Source of the DNA: Amphiura filiformis
Lineage: Eukaryota; Echinodermata; Ophiuroidea; Amphilepidida; Amphiuridae
Direction of reading: 5' to 3'
Length of the DNA: 64,000 nt
Assembly: GCF_039555335.1 (NCBI RefSeq)
Contig: NC_092642.1
Location: 20,712,382-20,776,381, forward strand
Positions within the stretch are counted from its first letter, which is position 1. Every line of letters starts with the position of its first letter. The position numbers and the translations under genes were made by a program. Positions 32,111 to 43,991 of this stretch are shown here, one piece after another. Below the pieces are notes generated by a model. The model saw nothing but the letters and a program-made list of their open reading frames with translations, did not search any database and was not told where the DNA came from.

Positions 32111-32439
32111 ACAGGGTGTTCCAGAGTGATTTTTTGATATGTGCAATACCATGGCACACATGTCACCTACTAATTCTGTGACTTTCATGGAAATAGCTTG
32201 CTTTGTTTTGGCGTAACACTGATGTTACTGAAAAGTGACGAAAACTGCATTTGTGTAACAATCATAACACATGCAGTGACATGGATGCTGTAGTAAAACA
32301 TCAAATTACGGGACCACCGGAAAATTTGCTGCCAGTGGTTTCCCGTACTTTACGGGGACCAGTAAAATTTAAAAAACACCTTTTAACATCCATGTTAATG
32401 GCACGATGGGAAAGTAGGGGGCAGAAGATTGCTTTTTGA
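32111..32439. other. Unassigned repeat-like stretch
   Basis: TACAGGGTGTTCCAGAGTGA (about 32110) is a repeat-like phrase, and TTTTAACATCCATGTTAATGG (about 32380) recurs at about 35817. Both neighbour LINE fragments. No gene is seen. Confidence 0.4.
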
Positions 32440-33420
32440 CATCTGGTCTTTAACTCCCTGTCCAATATGCCATCTTCTGCGAATATAGGTACTTGAATTC
32501 CTTGCATTGTTGAAGAGTGCTGTTGTTGATTTGGATGTCCAAGGTCTTTGGTGAGCGACTTACTGTCATAGCTTCTGTTTTGGTGATACTGGTTTTTACG
32601 CAATATTTTTCACAGGCATTGTTTAATACTTTTGTTGTGTGTTCATGCAGCTTACTGACTTTATTATGAATAATTAATTGATCATCAGCAAATAGAAGCC
32701 CATTCTGTTCTGTGTAATTTGGGTTTGCTTCTTGGGTGATTCTGTCCATTATCAAGAAAAGGAGAGGATATAACAACACACATCCTTGATGAATTCCTGA
32801 TGTCACTCATGGAAACCAGTTGGCATATCCATTTTGTGTTCTCATGGCATAGAGACTGCTAATGTACAGAGCTATAACGTTATCCAGGAGCTGTCCATCA
32901 ATTCCATATTCTTCCAATGGTTCCAACAATTTGTTCCTATCAACTCAGTCGAATGCCTTTTTCTGGTCTATGAAGAAAGTTTTAACCACTGTCGCACATC
33001 TGACGTAGAACAAAGATGGCATCTGTACAAACTGTTTTCCTAAAACCGAACTGCGTCTGGCTAAATTGGAAATCCACTTTTGGTCTTAATCTTCTCTCTA
33101 GAATCTAATCAAACATCTTTCCTGCATGGCTTAAGAGGGACATTCCCCTGTACTTTCCACAGTCTCCCTTGCTACCCTTCCTTTTGCGTATCGGAACTAC
33201 AATAGGTTTTTGCCAATCTTCAGTTCAGATACTCTTCTATCGTCCCAGACTTTTAAATTGTTAAAATACTTGTGTGGGCCAAGAGACACTAAGTCTTGTC
33301 TCTTCACGTGCTCTTATTGCATATGCTGTGATTCCATCTGTCCCAGCTGCCTTTGTGGCTAGTTTTAACTGCATTTGTCACTTCTGATGGAAGGGTATTT
33401 GCACCAAGGAAGTTACATGT
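32440..33420 (-). pseudogene. Reverse transcriptase fragment of a non-LTR retrotransposon
   Basis: Read on the minus strand from 33420, it has an AAGTDGITAYAI-like segment, then FIDQKKAFD followed by a stop and VDRN, then GIHQGCVLLYPLLFLIMDRIT, and LLFADDQLIIHNKVSKL with the FADD catalytic box, then SITKTEAMTVSRSPKTLDIQI and KEFKYL. Frameshifts and stops make it inactive. It is the same family as 35911-38250. The clade was not assigned. Confidence 0.85.
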
Positions 33421-33429
33421 TAAAATAAA

Positions 33430-33960
33430 AGTCAATTAGACCCAATTTAAATTGAGGAATTTCTGGAGATTTCTAAGATTAGCTGGGAGGCCATTCCAGG
33501 AGTTGTAAATACGATTTAAAAAGGCTTTGTTTGAAAATGACAGTTTTGCATTTACCATGCTTATTAGGGATAAGTGTATAGGGGAGTCGGAGGATCTCGA
33601 ACTGTGGAATTCAGCATCTCGAAAGCTGACCTTGTCATTGAAAGTTAATGTAGTCATGCCCAAAAGACCTTTAAAAAAGAATTATCTTTAAAATTGTGGC
33701 AATTTTCCAGAGTTTTTAGACGTTCCTCATATGGTATAAATGCATTGCGGAGGATGAATTTGGCGGCGTCTTTGAATCCTTTCAATTGAGACCTTTTGCA
33801 TGTGGGTTCCAAATTTCAGACCCGTACTCAAGAAGGGGCCAAATAGAGAATAAAGAATCATTAACATCATAACATGACTGTGTGACGAATCATGCCCAGC
33901 ATGTGATTCGCCTTACAAACAATTGGATTAATGTGGGGTTCCAATTCAAATTACTGGTGA
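33430..33960 (-). pseudogene. CR1-like LINE, C-terminal fragment
   Basis: Minus-strand readings in several frames give VCKANHMLGMIRHTV, IERIQRR and PYEERLKTLENC-like pieces, then KVSFRDAEFHSSRSSDSPIH and FSNKAFLNRIYNSWNGLPAN up to 33436. This matches the usual post-RT tail of CR1-type LINEs (KAN.MLG.I, RIQRRAAKF, FSNR...WN.LP). It is a 5'-truncated dead copy. Confidence 0.75.
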
Positions 33961-33974
33961 TAACAAAATCATTT

Positions 33975-35640
33975 TGATCCAAGATCATTCTCTATATCAA
34001 AATAACAGCCTTTGCATCGGGGCTTGAGATTGGAATTCCAATTTCCTTTCTCACGACGTAAGCATGGTAAGGGCCAAGAGTAAAATTGTACAACTGTGTT
34101 TGGGAGTGGCCTTCTCTCCTTTCTCTTCTTCATGGCTATTTTCTTCCATTTCTTGCTTTGTTTATCAAAGCTATCTGGGCCAGCATGCATCTTATTAGCC
34201 TACATTGGCTATCCAGGCTTGTGCATTTTCATTGTATGAGCTTGGAACGGTCCATGGATTTCCATGGATTAGCATGTATCTCTCACGGACCAACCTGGGT
34301 AAACAAAGAAAATCAAATACCGAGAACATTCCCCTTGAACGTTACAACTCAACTTGAAGCAATTTAAGCGGTTAAGTTGGAGGTAATAATCAAGGAGTCC
34401 AACCTTAACTCGAAGCAAATAAGCGGTTGAGTTTGGGAAGGACCGGTGTTTCTTCTTTTTTTTTCTCTATATCAAAATATCAAATACCGAGAACAATCCC
34501 CTTGGACATTACAACTCAACTTGAAGCAATTTAAGCGGTTAAGTTGGGGGTAATAATCAAGGCGTCCAACCTTAACTCGAAGCAAATAAGCGGTTGAGTC
34601 GGGGAAGGGCCGGTGTTTTTTTCTTCTTTTTCCTCTACATCAAAATATCAAATACCGAGAACATTCCCCTTGAACGTTACAACTCAACTTGAAGCAATTT
34701 AAGCGGTTAAGTTGGGGGTAAAAATCAAGGCGTCCAACCTTAACTCGAAGCAAATAAGCGGTTGAGTTTGGGAAGGGCCGGTGTTTTTTCTTCTTTTTTC
34801 TCTATATCAAAATATCAAATACCGAGAACATTCCCTTGGACATTACAACTCAACTTGAAGCAATTTAAGCGGTTAAGCTGGGGGTAATAATCAAGGTGTC
34901 CAACCTTAACTCGAAGCAAATAAGCGGTTGAGTCGGGGAAGGGCCGGTGTTTTTTCTTCTTCTTTTTTTCCTCTATATCAAAATAACAGCCTTTGCATCG
35001 GGGCTTGAGATTGGAATTCCAATTTCCTTTCTCACGACGTAAGGGCTAAGAGTAAAATTTTACAATTGTGTTTGGGAGTGGCCTTCTCTCCTTTCTCTTC
35101 TTCCTGGCTATTTTCGTCTATTTCTTGCTTTGTTTATCAAAGCTATATGGGCCAGTATGCATGTTATTAGCCTACACTGGCTATCCAGGCTTGTGCAGTT
35201 TTATTGTATGAGCTTGGAACGGTCCATGGATTTCCCATGGATTAGCATGTGTCTCTCACGGACCAACCTGGGTAAACAAACAAACAAACAAACAAACAAA
35301 CAAAATCAAATACCGAGAACATTCCCCTGGAACATTACAACTCAACTTGAAGCATTTTAAGCGGTTAAGTTGGGGGTAAAAATCAAGGCGTCCAACCTTA
35401 ACTCGAAGCAAATAAGCGGTTGAGTTGGGAAAGGGCCGGTTTTTTTTGGGTTTTTTTTGGCTAACATTTTCCCTTGGCGAGTATTACTTTAAGTTTAAAA
35501 CCTGCACATTTACTTCCATTTATAGTTTTTTATTGAACAATTCCTTTGGTAAAGGGGGGGGGGTCCAACCCAGGCGTCGAAGCAAATAAGTGGTTGAGTC
35601 CGGAAGGCCAGTTTTTTTTTTCATAACATTTTAAGGGCTT
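33975..35640. repeat. Satellite: ~167-bp monomers inside a ~990-bp higher-order unit
   Basis: The landmark CCGAGAACA(T/A)TCCCC occurs at 34320, 34487, 34655, 34822 and 35313, a spacing of 167-168 bp within the array. Each monomer has TTTAAGCGGTTAAGTTG and, some 55 bp later, AAATAAGCGGTTGAGT, an internal half-duplication, and ends in a T/C-rich tract. A 340-bp segment (AACAGCCTTTGCATCGGGGC ... CACGGACCAACCTGGGTAAA) occurs at about 34002-34300 and again at 34981-35275, giving the longer period. A (CAAA)n run interrupts at 35276-35304. No transcript is evident. Confidence 0.92.
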
Positions 35641-35890
35641 GGTGGGAGGCCTCCAACATGGTCTTATTAGCTACTTTCCTTGGAAATTTTATTTCGCAGG
35701 TGGTGATCTTTCTTTCGGTCTTCTTATTCATGGACCATGTTTGGGCCTGATAGCATTGAGTTGGTGTAATGATTATTTGTTAATGATTTGTAATGATTGT
35801 TTATTAACTTCCTTTTAACATCCATGTTAATGGCACCTGATGGCAAAATAGGAAACCATGGGGACAAAAGATGGCCTTTTGACATCTGGT
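35641..35890. other. Unassigned sequence between satellite and LINE
   Basis: Contains TTTTAACATCCATGTTAATGG, shared with about 32380. No gene is seen. Confidence 0.4.
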
Positions 35891-38700
35891 TTATTATTAG
35901 CTCTCAGGTATTAGAATTCCTTACATAGTTGACGAGTGCTGTTGTTGACTTGGATGTCCAAGGTCTTTGGTGAGCGACTTACTGTCATGGCTTCTGTTTT
36001 GGTGATACTGGTTTTTATGCAATATTTTTCACAGGCATTGTTTAATACTTGTTGTGTGTTCCTGCAGCTTACTGACTTTATTATGAATAATACATTGATC
36101 ATCAGCAAATAGAAGTCCATCCTGTTCTGTGTAATTTAGGTTTGCTTCTTGGGTGATTCTGTCCATCTTCAAGAAAAGGAGAGGATATAACAACACACAT
36201 CCTTGATGCATTCCTGATGTCACTCATGTGAACCAGTTGGCATATCCATTTCGTGTTCTCACAGCATAGAGACTGCTAATGTACAGAGCTAACATTATTA
36301 ATGAGCTATCCATCAATTCCATGTTTTGCACAACTGACGTTTAAAGCAAAGATGACATTTACATGTAGAGCTTCTGTTTTTCCTAAAACCGAACTGTATC
36401 TGGCTAAATTGAAAATCCACTTTTAATCATAATCTTCTCGCTAGATCTTGTCAAACATCTTTCATACATGACTGCATATTCCCCTGGACTTTCCACAATT
36501 CCACAGTCTCTTTAGCTTCCCAATCTCATCATCTCCATTTAGTTTGCCCATATCGTTATCATTTATGATAGACATTGGATCAAATGATTCATTTCTCTGC
36601 TTGAAGGGTTTCGCCGCCTTGTAGAATTCCTTGGATGAATGTTTTCTACTCGATCTTCCACAAATTGTTGCTAGGATAATTATTTTTTCTTACACTAAGA
36701 CCTTGCTTCTTTGTAATTCCTATTAGTATTCATCTGATTTAGATCGCATCCGTTCTTTGCAACGTTTCTTCGTAGTCTTTACAGCTTTTTTCACCTCCTC
36801 CTTCCACCACACTGTCCTCTTCACTTGTCATGTCCTCTGTGTTTAAATCCGCATTCTCCTAAAGGGCATATGTTAAAGCTGATTTGAACCACTCTTCTGA
36901 TACTTGTCTTTCATACTCTGATCTGTGGCAAGTTGGACTTTGTTGTTCATTCGCTTTTGCAGGTTGATTTCTTGGATGTTATGCCCTAGCTCCATCTGGT
37001 TGATGAGATAGTTACCAGGATGACTGGTTTGTGGTCTTTGTCCATTTGGATATATGGCATAGCTTTTGAGTCAACCATGTTATGTCTTTCTGATATTCTA
37101 GTCTATCTGTGAGACTTGATTATGGTTGCTCAATCTGTACCATGTATAAACTTGGCTTTGTCTGTGCTGGTATTGGTCACAAGCAGTCCATGTTGGGCAC
37201 ACAGCTCTAGAACTAGCTGGCCATTGTAGGTCCTTCCAGAGTAGTGATCACTACGGGTGGGCCAAGATGTGCTTCCCAGAGAGTTCTCTGGCCACCTTGA
37301 GTCACCCATGATCATCACTAGGTAAGTCCTTATTTTGCTGATGTTATCAGATATGTCCTCCAAAATAAAATAAAAATGTCTTTATCTTCATCTGTGCATG
37401 AGTCATTATTTCAAGGAGCATATTTGAAAATAATAACGTAGTCTCCTGTTGATAATGTCTTATTTGCATTTTGATGATTATTTTTGAAAATGTGAGATAT
37501 CCATAATATTCTTGGCAATGTCTGGATGGATCATAATTCCTACTCAATGAGTAGCTCTCTTCTTGCTATCCACTCCTGACCAAACAAATACATAGTTGCT
37601 ATAAGTTTCAACCATCCCACTTCGATCTTTCCGCCTTGTGTCTGCCTGCCCCATATTAAAAAAGAATTATGATACCGCTCCATTGTGTCAACGATTTCTG
37701 GTGTCTTATCGCCAAGTCCGCTGACATTCCAGGTTGCCACCCTATTTGTACTTGGTGTCCGTCTCCGTAGTCCTGTATTTAGTTCCCATGTCGGTTTCCG
37801 TTAAGGTTAGTCCTGTTATATTTCCTTTTGTTTCTGAGCAATTGTTTTCCACTGCAGACTTGCTAGGCCGTTTGCAATTTCACCAGACGTCAAGACCTTG
37901 GTAGCTCTGGCATGAAGTTTCGGCTTGTTAGGCAGATGATCAGCAGCCGTTTATCATCTTTACTAATGGTACGCCCCTGATATGTAAACATGACGGTTGG
38001 TTGTTAAACCATTTAAACCGTCCGTTATTGACATGCTTCAAGCATCGCCTTGTATCCCGAGTAGGGTGTCCATTGGTGAGATCATGCCTGTCTTTCGCCG
38101 TTGGAGTATCAGTGGGATCTCTCATCCGCATGAAAAAGGGACAAGTCCTCAGCTCTTTGACCCATATCTGGGGCAAAGGTTGGTGTATACTTTGGGACAA
38201 TTGCTGCTTCCAGATCCTCTGCATGTCTGTGGAAAAGCCTGTCAGAAAATTGGATTACTATTAGCCATGATGTAATGCATCATTAAATGTATCTGGCTTG
38301 TGATTGGTCGCCCAGATTTCGTGATGATTTGAATCATCCGGGCATGTGTCATTACCACTAACTACTGCGTACACAACTATGTGTGAATTTGCGGCGCTTT
38401 GTGTTGGCGCGAAAGTTAAACTCTCCACCTAGGTTTCATTATCATTGAGGTATAGGACTCTCATTCGGTGCATGGAAGTACGTTTCGTACATGTACTTCC
38501 ATGCTTGGTGCTTGCGGTTAGATTGGATTGATAACAAATATACGGCGACGATGATTGACCGTGTGTGTTGGAGATGAGTTTCGCGGTCGAAGCGCTGCTC
38601 AAAATTCAAGTATACGAATATACTCGATTTTATACTCGGGGTTCTGGGATCAATAAACCGGTAGATCCCAAAATCAGAATTGTTCAATGAGTTAGCTCTC
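35891..38700 (-). pseudogene. Non-LTR retrotransposon with AP-type endonuclease and RT, degraded
   Basis: Minus-strand order: a 5' region shared with 28845-29170 (38690-38240); an N-terminal piece (CPFFMRMRDPTDTPTAKDRH); an endonuclease start at 37740 (ATWNVSGLGDKTPEIVDTME); an endonuclease C-terminal piece (37363-37130: MIMGDSRWPENS, LVLELCAQHGLLVTNT); the linker (about 37000-36540); and the RT (GMHQGCVLLYPLLFLKMDRI, LLFADDQCIIHNKV, TEAMTVSRSPKTLDIQV to 35911). Stops and frameshifts are frequent. It is the most complete copy of this family in the window. The clade was not assigned. Confidence 0.82.
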
Positions 38701-38899
38701 ACTATAATTATGCCAAGATATGTTACATTTTATAACATACATATACTCTACTTTTACTGGCACTTATTAGGCCCTATATAAATCTTTTTTTTTATTACCA
38801 TTTATTGAATAATTTACTTATGATAAACATCTGTATAATTTCGAGTTCGACTAAATGCCTTCATCATAATATTAAATAACATAATTTCATTGCTGTTGT

Positions 38900-41290
38900 T
38901 TTATGCTTTCAGACGATTTCCTAAAATGATGTATGCCAATCTCGCATCCAATGAGGATCTTTTGAAAGACCCAAGTCTTGAGCAATAACAAGACTGTTGT
39001 GGTAATAATAGGATCCATAGAAGCTTTCTCCAGCACCACATCTCAAACGCTTCAATCCTTCTCCAGGCCTTGCCGTCTAGATTTCAAAGGCGAGTGGTCA
39101 ATCGCTCGCTACCTTGATGCTAGGCGAGTAATTGAATCACTCGCTAGTGGTCGAATCACTCGCTAGTGGTCAAATCACTCGCTATAGTGGTCAAATCACT
39201 CGCTAGTGGTCTAATCACTCGCTAGTGGTCGAATCACTCGCTAGTGGTCGAATCACTCTCTAGGTCTGAAAGAGCAATCAGTATGTAACACTTATACACT
39301 GCTGACATCCTGTCTTTCAGAAATCAAGACTAATTTATTACGATAAATTGAATACATTGGAAGTGCTAAAACTTGAATGTAATTTAGATTCAATTTGGGT
39401 GATTCGCATCGAGCGATATATATTGTCTATGGTGAGTGGAAAATCGCTCGCTAAAAATTGAGTTTGGGCGAGCGGTGGCGGGCGAGAGCGATCGCTCGCC
39501 TCAAACCGCAAGGCCTGCTTCTCTGATCTGCCGCATTGATCACCCATGTTTCACATGAATATGTTGCGATCGGGAAAATTAAAGTGGAGACGAGTCTAAT
39601 CCAGATCTTTGTTGACCTGCTGATGCTTCTGTCCTTCCATAACTTGCGCATTGTACACATTGATGTTGTTGCCATATTGCTATGCGACGTCTGATCTCAA
39701 TATAGCATCCGCCTTGATTTGAAATCATGGATCCAAGGAAGTTAAACTGTTCGATAACCTCAATTGCTTGATTTCCTGCATGAATAGTGGTGTTCTCTTC
39801 TTGTTTGTTGATGACCATCACCTTTGTTTTGCTTACATTTAGAAAAGGTCAAACTTTTCACTCTCCGTTCTCAGACCTTGCGACTTTGTAATTATCATAG
39901 TCTTCATCTGATTTAGATCGCATCCATTCTTTGCAACATTTGTTCTTAATCGTTACAGCTTCTTCACCTCCTCGTTCCACCAAACTGTCCTCTTCACTTG
40001 TTCTGGTCTTCTGTTTTTACATCCGCATTCTATATACCTAAAGGGCATTATGTTATAGCTGATTTGAACCACCCCCATTCATCCTCGTTTTCTTCTTTGT
40101 CTTGTAACTTCTGATACTTGTCTTTCATACTCTGATCTATCAGTCTTCTATGGCAAGTTGGACTTTGTTGTCCATTACTGTAGCTTTTGTATAGAAGTTG
40201 ATTTCTTTTTGCATGTTATGTCCTTTTTCCTGGTCCTCCTGGTTTATGAGTTGGTTTCCAGGATGAATCTTGTCTGTGTCCATTTGGATATTTGGCCTAG
40301 CTGTTTAGTTAACCATGTTATGTCTTTTTGATATTCTACTCAAGATTAAGTATATCTGTGAGGCATGGTCATCGTTGTTCCATCTGTACCATGTATAAAC
40401 TTGGCTATGTAGGCCTATGTGCTGATAGCAAGTATTGGTCACAACTGAATAGTCCATGTTGGGCACCCAGCTCTAGAACTAGTTGGCCATTGTAGTTCCT
40501 CTCAGAGTGGTGATTACTATGGGTCAAGATGTGCTTCCCAGGGAGTCTGGCCACCTAGATGCCCAATAGTCCCCCATGAAGCCCCCCCTGGTAATCACTA
40601 GGTTGTTCTTATTTTTGGTTGATGGTATCTCATAGGTCCTCAAAAAAGCTGTCTTTATCTTCATCTGTGCAGGAGTCATTACAAATAGCATATCATTGAA
40701 AAATAACTATGTAGTATCTTGCTGATCCTGTCTTATTTGCATTTTGATGATTCTTTCTGATGGCAGGAGATATCCATTATACTTGGCAATGTCTGGATGG
40801 ATCATAAATCCTACTCAATGAGTAGATCTCTTCTTGCTGTCCACTCCTGACCAAACAGCTCCAAACGTACCCATCCCACTTCCTTTCCGTCATGTGTCTG
40901 CCAGTCCCATATTTAATAGAAATATGATACCGCTCCATTGTCACAACAATTTCTGGTGTCTTATCGCCAAGTCCGCAGACATTTCAGGTTGCCACACATT
41001 TTGTACTTGGTTTCCGTCTCATTGGTTTTATTCATTTTCATGTCGTTTACCGTTAAGGTCAGTACTGTTACATTTCCTTATGTTTCTGAGCAATTATTTT
41101 CCACTACAGACTTGCTAGGCCATTCGCAGTTTCACCAAAACTTGGTAGCTTTGGTAAGAAGTTTCTACTGGTTAGGCAGATGAGCAGTAGCTGTTTATCA
41201 TCTTAACTAATGAAACACCCCTGATCTGGAACATGTTGGTCGTTGAACCATCCGTGTGTGAGTTCATCCGTTCGTCATTCAACATGCTTG
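38900..41290 (-). pseudogene. Second copy of a related endonuclease/RT LINE, with deletion and hAT insertion
   Basis: Positions 39890-41290 parallel 36700-38050, including the endonuclease start near 40995 (KTPEIV), on the minus strand. The RT core is missing: at about 39840 the linker joins straight to the post-RT region, VIEQFNFLGSMISNQGG, MRKLWKDRSIS and IFPIATYSCETWVINAADQR (39821-39530). The reading continues across the hAT element as RRIEAFEMWCWRK (39060-39020). Dead copy. Confidence 0.8.
39064..39517. mobile_element. hAT-like MITE with internal 20-bp tandem array
   Basis: The ends CAGGCCTTGCCG and, inverted, CAGGCCTTGCGG are flanked by CTTCTC on both sides (39058-39063 and 39518-39523). 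Rejoining the flanks restores the LINE reading frame (ADQR|RIEAF), which confirms the boundaries. About six units of CACTCGCTAGTGGTCGAAT occupy 39131-39258, and further GCGAGT/ATCGCTCGC motifs fill the rest. Confidence 0.88.
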
Positions 41291-41746
41291 GTGTCCATTG
41301 GTTATAACATCACATAGTGCAGTTATGCTGTACAGCAAACATGATTCGACCTTTGCAGTACTAAAACCTACTTAACAGGAAACTACTCCAGCAAAATCAA
41401 TCGATAAACTATCCTCCACATTGAATGGTGGACTGCACTTTATATGCCCAAATATGGCACTAGCCAATCAATAATCACCCTCTTGAAATCCCCTGACTCG
41501 CTGCACTGACCAAAGTTATGGACAGATATGCTTCTTTATTGTTACTTCCCCCCATAGGACCCCTGGGCCGGTGTAACGCGCCCCTTGACCCCCTTATCGG
41601 CGACACTGGAGGGTTTTACTGTCCCTAATTTAAAACGTTTATTTTGGTGACCATTTAATGACTGTGATAAAGGCGACGAAGAATTTATGTCTGACTGATG
41701 AAAACAAAAATATGTATCTTGTTACCCATCACTAGAATATTGCATC
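41291..41746 (+). other. Probable 5' region of the CR1-type LINE
   Basis: This is non-coding. The LINE's 5' edge is not resolved. GC-richer sequence around 41560-41620 may be its leader. Confidence 0.4.
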
Positions 41747-42766
41747 ATGGAGCTCACTTTAAAGTGTGCTCTTTACTTAGTGATTTTTATGTACTTTGTG
41801 AGACGGTGTGAAACGTCGTTTGTACCTGAAAATCAAAATGACACGAGCAAACCAAGCTTCCAAAAAGATGAGATGGAAAGCTATCCCTATCTTGCCATTG
41901 CTCGACCCCCTTGGAAATTCCTTAGCGTCGCATATTTAGTCAAGCACAAACCAAATTGCTTTCTCAGAAATGGCCTGCTCCAAAATCAGAGTGAAAGTGC
42001 CTCCCCCAAACAGCTCATTTTTCTTGTGCTATTCTTAAGCGGCCAAGTTGAGTTGAATCCCGGTCCCCAAAGTGTCACTCAATATCCATGTGGGGTATGT
42101 ATTAAGGAAGTTAGAGATGAGCACAAAGGGATTTTCTGTGACAAATGCTCTATTTGGTACCATACAGAATGCACAGGAATGTCAGAGTACATGTATAATA
42201 CTTACTGTAAAAACTCAAACCTATCTTGGATCTGCCTTAACTGCGGCTTTCCAAATGTATCCACTGGTATCTTTGATAGCACACTGTTAAGTACCTCAAA
42301 TTCTTTTGAGCTACTTGAAGACGACATATCAAATGTCGGCAACATCTCTCAAAATGAGATTCCGTTCAATCCAACCCAAACCTCAACTCCCGACAAAAAT
42401 AAAGAGAACTCAAACAAGAGAGACCATAAAAACAAAAAGAAAACCAAACGTCTAAAAGCCATGATAATAAACTGTGATGGCCTACATTGGGAGAAAAGAA
42501 AAAACGCCTTCCATGCCACAGTAAATGAACTCAAACCTGATATAATAATTGGATGCGAATCCAAATTGGACCCCACTATGCCAACCTACTCAATATTCCC
42601 AGAAACGTACAATATTATGCGTAAAGATAGGAACCAACATGGAGGAGGTGTATTTCTTGCAACCCATGAAAACCTCCTAGCAAATGATCAAATTGACTTT
42701 GACACATCATGTGAGATTGCCTGGTCTACATTACAAATTTCAGGTGCTGGCTCTCCACATTGGTAG
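41747..42766 (+). pseudogene. CR1-type LINE: 2A-like motif, PHD finger, endonuclease N-terminal half
   Basis: This is a 339-residue frame. After a hydrophobic N-terminus comes a second hydrophobic run directly before GQVELNPGPQ (residues 99-108). That is a 2A-like motif of the DxExNPGP type with Gln in place of the usual Asp. Canonical 2A makes the ribosome skip one peptide bond; in sea urchin CR1 elements such motifs sit next to an N-terminal signal-like sequence. A complete C4HC3 PHD finger follows (C115, C118, C131, C134, H139, C142, C163, C166). The apurinic-type endonuclease starts near residue 235 (AMIINCDGL, ELKPDIIIGCESKLDPT, NQHGGGVFLA) and is cut by a frameshift at 42766. Here the C run before AAATGCGG is one base short. 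Confidence 0.88.
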
Positions 42767-43123
42767 TTTTTACCGCCCCCAAATGCGGGGTCTGAGCCAT
42801 TTGATCTGCTCGAAGACAGTGTAAATAAAGTCCTAAATTCACACAAACAAAAGAAAAACTCAGACAACATAATACTCTGCGGCGATTTCAATCTCCCTGA
42901 TATGGATTGGAAAAATGTTATAGTCAAACCTGAGAGTAAACAAAAGAGTCTTCACAATAAAGCCTTGGATATTTTTGGGGACATGGGACTCATTCAGCTT
43001 GTGACTGTCGTCACCAGACCAGTGTCCCAAAATACCTTGGACCTTATCTTCACCAATAACCCAAACATCATATCAAATATAAAAACTCATTCTGGGATCT
43101 GTGACCATGATATTGTCTGTTGA
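42767..43123 (+). pseudogene. CR1-type LINE: endonuclease C-terminal half
   Basis: In the shifted frame it reads NIILCGDFNLPDMDWKNVIV, LIQLVTVVTRPVSQNTLDLI and HSGICDHDIVC, the GDFN, TR..NTLDL and SDH-type endonuclease motifs (the last as CDHD). It ends at TGA (43121-43123) and overlaps the RT frame start. Confidence 0.85.
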
Positions 43124-43991
43124 GACAAATTGGTGCAACTTCAAGGAAATAGTACACACACATATGGAGAAATTTATCCCACATAAAATGTCCAAAACAA
43201 AGCATTCCTACCCATGGATCAACCAATACATCATCAGACAGATGAGAAGAAGAGATAGTCTTTACCACAAGGCTAAAAGAGCTGATCAACCACGCAAATC
43301 AAAAATCTGGAGTGCGTATAAAAAGCAGCGAAACCTTGTTACAAAGCTTCTTAGAGAAAGCCATGAGTCGTATAAGCTCAATGTACTGGGCCCAAGCCTT
43401 GACACAAATCCAAAGCGTTTTTGGTCCTATGTTCGCTCTCTAAGAAAAGAATCTCTTGGTATACCACCTCTCACTACTGAAAACAAAACCCACACCACTG
43501 ATAAGGATATTGCTGAAGCACTAAATGATCAATTCACATCTGTGTTTACAAAGGAAAATGTAGAACTCATACCTGATAAAGGAGTATCACCATACAATGC
43601 TATATCTGACCTTGTTGTTGATTTGGATGGAGTCATAAAGCAATTACAACAACTGAATGGAAATAAAGCAGGAGGACCTGACAATATCCCAGCTAAGTTT
43701 CTTCAAATTTACGCTTGTGAGTTGGCTCCAATGCTGCGTTTCATCTTCCAGCAATCATATGATTCTAGCTCTCTGCCTTCTGACTGGAAAAAGGCTTTGG
43801 TCAGTGGTGTTTTTAAAAAAGGCTCAAAGTCATCTCCGGCAAATTATAGACCTATTAGTCTCACCTGCATTACATGTAAAATCATGGAACATATAATACT
43901 CTCTCATACAGCAAAACATCTAGCTAAAATAAGATCATCATTGATGAGCAACATGGATTCCGTGAAAAATTATCTTGTGAGACCCAATTAA
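43101..43991 (+). pseudogene. CR1-type LINE: linker and RT N-terminal part
   Basis: A 296-residue frame with the basic linker (HSYPWINQYIIRQMRRRDSL, YKKQRNLVTKLLRESHESYK, NPKRFWSYVRSLRK), then RT motifs GNKAGGPDNIPAKFL, SLPSDWKKALVSGVFKKGSK and ANYRPISLTCITCKIMEHII. It loses frame near 43935, shortly after KHLAKIRSS. Confidence 0.9.

Noticed and set aside
39131-39258. CRISPR-like short regular repeats
   Set aside because: The host is eukaryotic, the units are about 20 bp and directly adjacent with no unique spacers, and they lie within a hAT MITE.
41747-42766. PHD finger as part of a host chromatin gene
   Set aside because: It is followed by an endonuclease and RT in the same orientation; PHD fingers are common in CR1-type LINE N-termini.
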